This document shows positions 56,082-64,000 of a stretch of DNA of 64,000 nucleotides, in pieces. Under the pieces are notes generated by a model. It was not told the DNA's origin. It ran no database searches and saw nothing but the letters and a program-made list of their open reading frames with translations. Origin of the DNA: JAKZVK01 sp965248255 (GTDB taxonomy: Bacteria > Acidobacteriota > Terriglobia > Bryobacterales > UBA6623). The stretch spans positions 682,001 through 746,000 of the forward strand of contig CBDFIW010000001.1 in the NCBI GenBank assembly GCA_965248255.1, in the 5' to 3' direction. The position numbers and the translations under genes were made by a program. The stretch's first letter is position 1. The number at the start of each line of letters is the position of its first letter.

Positions 56082-57050
56082 CTAGTAGGCCTCCCACACG
56101 ATCGCTGTGAAGCGACGGACCGTGCGGAAGCCCATGCTTTCGTACGGACGGATAGGGCCTTGATTCGAGGCCGTCACGGTCAGGCTGGCCGCACGGCAGC
56201 CATGATCGCGATACTGCTTCAAGGTGCGGCCCAGCAGCTCACGTCCGAGCCCTCTGCCGCGGAAACTCGGACCGACGCAAAGTTGCGTAATGTGGGCCAC
56301 GGTGGGCTGCACAAGACTGCTCAGGCACAGGCCTGCGAGCTCGCCGGTCACGCGGTCGAAAGCGGCACACGCGGCCCTGCGAAAGAAGACTCCGCAACCG
56401 GGATGCTGTGTGCTGTTGTAGAGAAACCGCCGGGCGCCGGTGGGCGTACGGTACTGATCGTTGATCAGGCTGTCGACGTGGCCGTCGTACGCGCGGCGGA
56501 TCAACTCCGCCGCCGGCTCGAGGTCCCGATCGCTCCACTGCCGATATTCGAAAGTCGCTGCGGTCTCCTGCGTGCGGCGGGTGGACGGAAGGTCCTCTGC
56601 AAGCATGAAGTTGCGTGGGTAGACCGCCAGCTTGCGGCCATAGATGGCTTCGCCGGACGGATCGAAGCCGAGGACCAGGAGCTGCCCCTCGATCCGGCGG
56701 ACACCCGGAAACACGGCCGCCGCGCGTAGCGTCTGGGTCAGCAGATGTCTCTCGGCCGGCGCGCTTCGGTGTGGAGCGCGGACAAACAGCTCCCCGAGCA
56801 GTGCCTTGTTGCTCTCGTGAATGAAGTAGCTGTAGCCGACGGGTGAGCCGCAGTAGAAGAGCGCGTACCCGTAGAGGTTACGCATCCGGACGTAGCGCAG
56901 GATGATATCTCTGGCTGGCGTGAAGTCCCAGCGGAAATGATCGCTCCAGTGCGCGGACTGTTCCTGGAGTAGGGGTTCGATCGCCGCGGCGCTGATCTCT
57001 CGCAAGTCCACTAACTGGAAGTCGGCTGGCTGGACCGGGGACGCAGCCAT
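56082..57050 (-). CDS. Two-domain GNAT acetyltransferase-like protein
   Basis: 322 residues from ATG 57050 (a longer frame to 57332 is Arg/Ser-rich and not protein-like). N-terminal GNAT-like half (YGYALFYCGSPVGYSYFIHES) without a clear acetyl-CoA loop, and C-terminal half with AHITQLCVGPSFRGRGLGRELLGRTLKQ, whose RGRGLG is the pyrophosphate-binding loop, then LTVTASNQGPIRPYESMGFRTVRRF. Substrate unknown; cytoplasmic. Confidence 0.85.
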   Translation of the reverse strand: MAASPVQPADFQLVDLREISAAAIEPLLQEQSAHWSDHFRWDFTPARDIILRYVRMRNLYGYALFYCGSPVGYSYFIHESNKALLGELFVRAPHRSAPAERHLLTQTLRAAAVFPGVRRIEGQLLVLGFDPSGEAIYGRKLAVYPRNFMLAEDLPSTRRTQETAATFEYRQWSDRDLEPAAELIRRAYDGHVDSLINDQYRTPTGARRFLYNSTQHPGCGVFFRRAACAAFDRVTGELAGLCLSSLVQPTVAHITQLCVGPSFRGRGLGRELLGRTLKQYRDHGCRAASLTVTASNQGPIRPYESMGFRTVRRFTAIVWEAY

Positions 57051-57234
57051 GGTGGAGATTATACCGTCGAGGCCGTCCTTGTGACGCGCAACTTTGAAAC
57101 AGTGCGCGTTGAGCGGATAGGGAGCTGAACTTGGCCTTGCGGGCAAACGGCAGGATGCCCGATCGGCCGTTACGATTGCACGCAAGAAACACCGAGAGTC
57201 GCCGCGCCCCGGTGAATCAGCGCTTCCACGGCTG

Positions 57235-57531
57235 TTAGCCGTCCACTTCCGTGCCGAAAGTGCCGTTGCCGTCGGGTTGCAGCACGTACCCTTGGCGGAC
57301 CACAGAATGAATCTTGATGTCCTTGTGTCCACGCAGCTTCTTGCGCAAGCGGCTTACGTGAACATCGACGGTTCGAGTCCTTGCATTGTCTGCGTATCCC
57401 CAGATCGTTCGAAGTAGGTAAGGCCTTGAAAAACAGCGGCCTGGATTGCTTTCAAGCAACTCCAGCAGAGCTTGCTCCTTGTCGGTCAGGTGAACCGTAG
57501 ACTGATGGGATCGGTTTCGCGTTGATGCCAT
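57235..57531 (-). CDS. Stand-alone OmpR/PhoB-type winged-helix DNA-binding protein
   Basis: 98 residues from ATG 57531. It is the trans_reg_C domain alone: HLTDKEQALLELLESNPGRCFSRPYLLRTIWGY, recognition helix RTVDVHVSRLRKKLRG and the wing IHSVVRQGYVLQP. No receiver domain is encoded upstream: the same strand there carries the glycosyltransferase gene that ends at 57600. A frame to 57792 exists but overlaps that gene and is Arg/Pro-rich. Either an orphan regulator or one without phosphorylation control. Confidence 0.82.
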   Translation of the reverse strand: MASTRNRSHQSTVHLTDKEQALLELLESNPGRCFSRPYLLRTIWGYADNARTRTVDVHVSRLRKKLRGHKDIKIHSVVRQGYVLQPDGNGTFGTEVDG

Positions 57532-57599
57532 AACCTTTCCGCCCCCGGCGGCCACCGTTGTGGCCTCTGTCCTGAGATTCGGCGCGGCCGGGGCGGAAG

Positions 57600-59093
57600 T
57601 TACGGTGTTGAAATCGCTTCCGGCCCATCCGCTTCCGTCAAGGCGGCGGGGTCGTCCTCGATCTGCAAGGGCCGCGGAGCCGAGTCGCAGTCTGGAAGAC
57701 GTCCGGCAGAATAGTAGTCCAAGCCGTAGCGCACGTGGCGGCGCACCTGCCCGAGGCACGTTCGCGCGAGCTGAGGCTCCACCTGTTGCCACAGCGCGCG
57801 CGTACCGGCATGGAGGTCGATCGCGGGGAAGGTAGCTGTTTTGAGGTAGATGAAGCCGAGGGCCGCGGCGCTTCCGAGGACGGCCACGGCGGCTCCACGC
57901 CGCTGCCGGAGGTCAAGATAGCCAAGGGAGGCCGCGACGGCGGCAGCACCTATCGGCCACAACCAAGAGAACTGTTCGGGAGGCCAGGCTTTCGGCAAGC
58001 CTCTTGCGAGGGCCACGGGAAGCACGTCGGCGGCCAGGGGCAGCAGTGCCAGGAAGAAAGCCGCCGGCACAAGGGCGACCCACGCCCGGCGCCGGGCCGC
58101 CAAGCCCACTCCCAGCAGAGCCGCGAGGGGCGGAAGAGCGGGCAGAATGTATCCCGGCAGCTTGTTCGTCGAGACCGAAAAAAAGATCAGCGTTGTCGCG
58201 GCCCACACGGCGAGGAAGCGCGCCTTAGGGTCCGTGCCGAGCGCCTGGCGGGGTAGCAAGATGAGCAGTGGCGTCCACGGCAGCAGACCGATCAACAGAA
58301 CGGGCACGAAGTACCAAAACGGCTGAACGTGCTCCAAAGAGCCCGTGAAAAAACGGTCCACATGATGGCGCCAGATGAACTCGTCGACGAACACGGACCC
58401 ATTGGCGGCGTAGCAAAGCACGTACCAGGGAAGCGCAACCGCCAGGCAAGGGACCCACGTGCGGGGATGAAGCAGATCAGCCGCGGCCGAACGAGGGCCG
58501 TGGCCACGAAGGACGCCAAGCAGAGCCAGGCCCGCCAGCGCAGGGCCGACCAAGCCCTTGGCTAGGATCGACAGTCCGAGCAGCGCGCCAAAGAGGGGCA
58601 AACGCCCGCGTGTTCTTGCATTGGATTGCTCGACCCAGGGCAGAAGCGATAGTAGGCCGGCGCCCAACGTGGCCGCCAACGGCAGATCGAAGCCTCCGGT
58701 CTGGCTAAAGGCAAGCCAGCCGGCCGAGGTTGCGAGAATGAGTGTTGCGTATCGGGCCGCAAGGACTCCGAATTGGTTTCTGAGGGACCAGTAGAAGAAA
58801 AGCAGAAAGAGGGCGCTGAAGATCGCAACGGGAAGGCGTGTGGCGCGATCGTCGTCGATCCCGAGCGAGGCCGCGGCGGCCCCCATCCAATAAAGTAACG
58901 CAGGCTTCTCGAACCAGGGCTCATCGTCGAGCCTCGGGGTCGTCCAGTCCCCGGAACGCCACATCTCACGTGCGATCGAGGCGTAGCGGGGCTCGTCCGG
59001 CCCGACCAGGCCACGGTCCGACATCCCGTAGAACAGTAAGAGATAAGCGCCGCCAACGGCCAGCAACCACAGCGTGACAGTCTTCAAGCTCAT
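57600..59093 (-). CDS. ArnT/PMT-like (GT39/GT83) membrane glycosyltransferase
   Basis: 497 residues with about eleven hydrophobic segments. The first periplasmic loop carries the catalytic Asp-Glu, GLVGPDEPRYASIAREM, and later WFEKPALLYW; both fit lipid-linked sugar transferases of the ArnT/dolichyl-phosphate-mannose type. Start ATG 59093 (an extension to 59147 is unlikely). It transfers sugars from a polyprenyl phosphate donor to lipid A, protein or other glycans; acceptor unknown. Confidence 0.9.
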   Translation of the reverse strand: MSLKTVTLWLLAVGGAYLLLFYGMSDRGLVGPDEPRYASIAREMWRSGDWTTPRLDDEPWFEKPALLYWMGAAAASLGIDDDRATRLPVAIFSALFLLFFYWSLRNQFGVLAARYATLILATSAGWLAFSQTGGFDLPLAATLGAGLLSLLPWVEQSNARTRGRLPLFGALLGLSILAKGLVGPALAGLALLGVLRGHGPRSAAADLLHPRTWVPCLAVALPWYVLCYAANGSVFVDEFIWRHHVDRFFTGSLEHVQPFWYFVPVLLIGLLPWTPLLILLPRQALGTDPKARFLAVWAATTLIFFSVSTNKLPGYILPALPPLAALLGVGLAARRRAWVALVPAAFFLALLPLAADVLPVALARGLPKAWPPEQFSWLWPIGAAAVAASLGYLDLRQRRGAAVAVLGSAAALGFIYLKTATFPAIDLHAGTRALWQQVEPQLARTCLGQVRRHVRYGLDYYSAGRLPDCDSAPRPLQIEDDPAALTEADGPEAISTP

Positions 59094-59220
59094 CGGTCGT
59101 GAACACAAGTGTAGACGAACCGGTCCCAGGAATAGCCCTGACCGCACGCTCGAGCACTTCCGCCGGGAGCGCGAGGCCGACGCGTGAGATCTGAAGAAGA
59201 AGGCTAGGTCGGTCTCGCCG

Positions 59221-59246
59221 GAGCGCGGGCTGCACGCCCGCGGCTC
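59221..59246. repeat. Short hairpin of the paired-hairpin family
   Basis: GAG-CGCGGGC-TGCAC-GCCCGCG-GCTC: stem of seven with a three-base outer clamp. Lies in the 59094-59375 gap, which shows no gene otherwise. Confidence 0.55.
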
Positions 59247-59375
59247 TTCCCGGCTGCGGCCGGAGCGCAGTGATGAGAGAATGATCGAGAGTGTCTGCCT
59301 TTTCGTCCCAAGGGAAAACCTACTGAAGATTCTGGGATTGAGAAAGCACGAATATCAGCACTGCTACGCCCGCTG

Positions 59376-60498
59376 ATGGGTTACGGGTACTTATCTGATC
59401 ACCGTGGTATGGCGTTGAACGAGCGGCGGAACACTGCGTACGAACGAGCCCTTGCCCAAGTAATCGGGCCGCAAAGTGTCGTCCTCGATCTGGGCGCCGG
59501 TCTAGGCGTGCACGGTCTGTTGGCCGCACGATTGGGCGCAAGACGCGTCTATCTGGTTGAACCTGAGGACATCGGACTCCTGGGTCCCCACGTCGCCAAG
59601 GCCAACGGCTTGGCCGAGCGTACGGAGTTCCTCCAAGGCAAAATCGAGGAAGTAGAGGTACCCGAGCTCGTGGATGTCATCGTGGCGGCCTTTACGGGCA
59701 ACTTTCTTCTCGCGCCAGATCTCCTCCCGTCCCTTTTCTTCGCTCGTGATCGGTTCTTGAAACCCGGTGGAACCCTGATTCCAGGCCGGGCCATCATGGA
59801 GGCGGTGCCGGTGTACGCCCCCGAGTTGTATGAGCGCGAGATTGCCTACTGGTCAAAGCCGTGTCTCGGTCTGGACTTTGGCTCGGCCCGGCCATATGGA
59901 AGCAACGCCATCTGCTACGACAGGGATACTTTGGAGCGCGCACAATATCTGTCCAAGCCGGCAGAGTTGCTGTGCCTGGATTTCAATGTGGCCGCTAACG
60001 CAGATTGCAGAGCCGAGGCGAATTACTCGATTGACGAAACGGGGGTGTGTCACGGTTGGGCGGGTTGGTTCAGGATGCGGCTTGGAAGCGACTGGATGTC
60101 TACTGCCCCCCCCACGAGCCGCGGGTGCATTGGAGTCCGGCGTTTCTGCCCGTAGATCCCCCGATCGAGGTTAAGAAAGGTGACCAGCTCCGATTTCGCC
60201 TTGCCCCCCGCCGTTTGGGCCCTGGAGCTGGTTTGTCGAATCGCCAAAACTAGAGCAAAAGCACTCCACTTTATTTGCGCGGCCGCTGACAGCGGACTCC
60301 CTCTCCAAGATCTCTGTCGATTACCGCCCAAGCGTCAGCAAGGATGGCGAGGCCGCACGATTTGTTCTGCCCCATATCGATGGCCATCACTCTGTTCAAA
60401 ATCTTTCGAATTTACTTTCCGAACAATACCCCCGTCTGTTTGGGGAACCGGAAAAGGCTTTGTCGTTCGTGCAGCGACTCGTCAAACGCTATACATAA
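59376..60498 (+). CDS. PRMT-like SAM methyltransferase with C-terminal PqqD-like domain, two one-base frameshifts
   Basis: From ATG 59376. N-terminal segment GYGYLSDHRGMALNERRNTAYERAL and SAM-binding motif VLDLGAGLGVHGLLAARLGARRVYLVEPED match protein-arginine-type methyltransferases, with a C-terminal beta-barrel part. The frame breaks twice: in C8 (60106-60113; nine C restores PHEPRVHWSPAFLP) and in C6 (60204-60209; seven C restores PFGPWSWFVESP). The repaired end, FVLPHIDGHHSVQNLSNLLSEQ...KRYT, looks like a PqqD/RRE-type peptide-binding domain. Total about 374 residues. First gene of the RiPP locus; probably a tailoring methyltransferase. Confidence 0.75.
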
Positions 60499-60514
60499 GA
60501 GAAAGGACACACTT

Positions 60515-60740
60515 GTGGCAGAGGAGGAAAAATGGCTGAAGTTTGCGCCTTGATGTGTTCTTTAAGGGATTTGATGAAGAAGCCGTCAGGGTGGATTTGA
60601 CAGGAGAAACGGTGTAGGCCTATGACTGGTACCCATGGTTCCGCCGACTTTTGTCCAAATTGGCTTGCGCGGGAGTGGTTGAGCCCCTGGTACGTTGGGT
60701 GGCTTTGCAGAAAGAAATCCCGCACCAAGGAGGCTCAGCC
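60515..60740 (+). pseudogene. Decayed short coding remnant
   Basis: GTG 60515 with AAAGGA before it starts VAEEEKWLKFA and stops at 60553; the neighbouring frame reads RLDVFFKGFDEEAVRVDLTGETV, TAG at 60615, then AYDWYPWFRRLL. Together these look like pieces of one broken small gene of the RiPP locus, cut off by the IS4-family remnant that follows. No family assigned. Confidence 0.3.
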
Positions 60741-61080
60741 ATGCAACGTTTCTGTAGCATCTTCCAATACGCCGACCGCCACCTGCGTGGGTTTCCTTGC
60801 TGGGGCCAGTTTGTCGCCATGCTGTTTTGTCAGCTCGGCCAAGCCTACTCGCTGCGCGGGATCTGCGACGGGCTGACCGCCACCGAAGGCAAGCTCAAAC
60901 ACCCGGGCCTGTCAGCGACGCCGAAACGCTCCACTCTTTCCTATGCCAACCGGCAGCGGCCCTGGCAGACTGTTCGAAACCGTCTTCCATCAGCTGCTGG
61001 CCACGTGCCGCGGTCCTCATCGACGAATCGGTTGCAAGAAGTGGCTGTCAGGGGCTATCATAAAGAAATCTAGGGAGCGG
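60741..61080 (+). pseudogene. IS4-family transposase remnant (N-terminal domain only)
   Basis: RFCSIFQYADRHLRG-FPCWGQFVAMLFCQLGQAYSLRGICDGLTA...KRSTLSYANRQRPW is the DUF4372-type N-terminus of an IS4-family transposase. The frame then shifts by one base (near 60970, not in a homopolymer; LFETVFHQLLATCRG continues in another frame) and the DDE part is missing. So this is a decayed fragment inserted between the methyltransferase and the PqqD gene. Confidence 0.75.
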
Positions 61081-61102
61081 CACGATTTCTTCTCAGAGCT
61101 TC

Positions 61103-61371
61103 ATGTCTGCGCTGGAACCACATCCTGATGTTGCGGCTCAGCGTCTCGGTGAGACGACCGTATTGGTTCATACGCAGACAAACCGGGTTTACGAATTGAA
61201 TCAAACCGGCGCGCGATTCTGGGAACTACTTTGTGAAGGCTGCGATCGGAGCGAAATCCAGCGAAGGCTCTTACAGGAGTTTGATGTGACTAGGGCCCAG
61301 CTCGACAAGGAGATCGAAGACATTTCTACTTTGCTCACCACCGAGCGACTTCTAATAGAGCGGCCAGCCGA

Positions 61372-61375
<4 letters not shown>
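61103..61375 (+). CDS. PqqD-family RiPP recognition protein (lasso B1-like)
   Basis: 90 residues: QRLGETTVLVHTQTNRVYELNQTGARFWELLCEGCDRSEIQRRLLQEFDVTRAQLDKEIEDISTLLTTERL in strand-strand-strand-helix-helix-helix order, the PqqD/RRE fold that binds leader peptides. The segment YELNQTGARFWELL is the family core. Its stop overlaps the start of the asparagine-synthetase-like gene (ATGA), so the two are coupled, exactly as in lasso peptide loci where B1 guides the precursor. Confidence 0.9.
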
Positions 61376-63357
<1,982 letters not shown>

Positions 63358-63369
63358 GGAGAAAGACGC

Positions 63370-63552
63370 ATGACCGTAAGTCCGAATGACGACCGGAAAG
63401 AACCAGGTAGGGCTTCTTCGAAGCAACCGTGGTCGCCGATGGCTTTGACATATGTGTGCAACATCAGTGACATCGTGCAAGGGGGCCCAGGAAAGACAGG
63501 TGCAAATACGCCTGATGGAGTGGATCCGGGGAAGCCGCCTGGGATGGGGTAG
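63370..63552 (+). CDS. Putative lasso-type RiPP precursor peptide, 60 residues
   Basis: ATG 63370 follows AAAGGAG at eight bases, 12 bases after the cyclase stop. The first 37 or so residues are a charged leader with SKQPWSPMALTYVCNISDIVQ, which resembles the P/Y-x-P...L...I-x-x-L/V-T/V-Q leader end of lasso precursors. The tail GGPGKTGANTPDGVDPGKPPGMG is Gly/Pro-rich with two acidic residues. Rings of nine are possible from Gly41 to Asp49 or Gly44 to Asp52. There is no Thr at the usual -2 position for either start, so the cut site is open. Confidence 0.7.
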   Translation: MTVSPNDDRKEPGRASSKQPWSPMALTYVCNISDIVQGGPGKTGANTPDGVDPGKPPGMG

Positions 63553-63591
63553 CGCCCGGCGAGACAGCGAGCCTGGGGCGCTAACCACTTG

Positions 63592-63892
63592 ATGCCGCGG
63601 CTTACCATCACCGCTGCTGACCACATTGAATGCCCCGGTTCGGAAGGAGCCGATGCCAATCGGCAGGCGTGGCGTGGTACCGACGCCTCGGGCTGGGCCT
63701 ATGGCTACACCGTGGACGGCTTTTACTGGATGTGCCTGCCCGGCTCCGTGAGCTTTCGTTTCCGCCGGCATGCGGATGAAGTGCTAGCGGTTGCTCAAAC
63801 TTCCCTGAAACAGGATGTCATCCATGACGCGTATCGGCGCCAAGCGCTGCCCATGATCCTGCTGGTACGTGGGCACGAAGTGCTCCATGCTA
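63592..63892 (+). pseudogene. HPr-kinase-like protein of the RiPP locus, cut by IS630
   Basis: From ATG 63592 about 100 residues: an N-terminal beta domain (GWAYGYTVDGFYWMCLPGSVSFRFRRHADEV) and the start of the kinase domain, RRQALPMILLVRGHEVLHAS. In the family the next residues are AV and then the P-loop; here the IS630 element begins at 63893 exactly in this motif, so the catalytic part is gone or lies beyond the element outside the window. Such kinases accompany many lasso clusters and can phosphorylate the peptide. Confidence 0.75.
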
Positions 63893-64000
63893 GTGTAGTG
63901 CACCATAAATAATGTAACTTATATTGGCTTCCCATCGTCTCTATTAACAGGAGGCATGGGATGCGAAGAGCACAACCAGTAACTTTGAACACAGCGCAAT
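63893..64000 (+). mobile_element. IS630-family insertion sequence, second type, copy B (left end only)
   Basis: Bases 63893-64000 equal the left 108 bases of the element at 34275, including the AGGAGG and ATG (63961) of the transposase, which runs off the right edge. TA precedes it (63891-63892). Same orientation as copy A. Confidence 0.93.

Noticed and set aside
60651..61073. Treating the 140-codon frame over the IS4 remnant as a functional RiPP gene
   Set aside because: Its central part matches the N-terminal domain of IS4-family transposases, and the end is out of frame; it is a mobile-element fragment.

Overview
The window looks like a chromosomal segment of a GC-rich, Gram-negative soil bacterium of the Acidobacteriota. 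This is inference from gene content: an Oar-like TonB-dependent receptor next to a VWFA-type acidobacterial protein, a PSCyt/DUF1549/DUF1553 + DUF1501 pair, several PQQ dehydrogenases, DUF3604 proteins and Tat-exported enolase-superfamily and PIG-L proteins. A Bryobacterales/Solibacter-like lineage would fit. No rRNA, tRNA or CRISPR array was recognised.

Layout. 1-4.4 kb: 3' part of glnE, a small membrane protein, an IS630 element, an MFS transporter. 4.6-9.4 kb: exported PQQ alcohol oxidation locus (two PQQ dehydrogenases with the Asp-x-Asp pair typical of lanthanide enzymes, plus cytochrome c). 9.4-16 kb: SRPBCC protein, a DUF3604 gene split by an in-frame amber codon, a DCC protein and the yceD-rpmF-plsX operon. 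16-20 kb: TIM-barrel isomerase and an IS481 element whose left end has been invaded by a second copy of the first IS630. 20-29.4 kb: exported enolase-superfamily enzyme, subtilase, PHP-like exported protein, PDZ protein, ClC channel. 29.4-36.4 kb: non-coding island with a 34-G run, VWA protein + TonB receptor, a second type of IS630, a truncated tadZ/cpaE. 36.5-42.4 kb: PSCyt/DUF1553 + DUF1501 pair, sodium:solute symporter with a 34-residue partner. 42.6-59.1 kb: mostly housekeeping and regulatory genes (YceH, GlnD, antiporter, PDZ protein, MFS, rhodanese, class V aminotransferase, DHH phosphoesterase, HDOD protein, PIG-L deacetylase, GNAT, winged-helix regulator, ArnT-like glycosyltransferase). 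59.4-64 kb: a RiPP locus of lasso-peptide type (methyltransferase with PqqD-like tail, PqqD/RRE protein, asparagine-synthetase-like cyclase, a 60-residue precursor, HPr-kinase-like protein) damaged by an IS4-family remnant and by another copy of the second IS630.

Two cross-cutting observations matter to any reader. First, at least six reading frames are broken by exactly one missing base in a homopolymer, and two G runs of 34 and 38 bases occur; this looks more like a sequencing/assembly signature than gene decay. Second, a family of short paired hairpins with stem sequences that change in a compensatory way lies in many intergenic regions.
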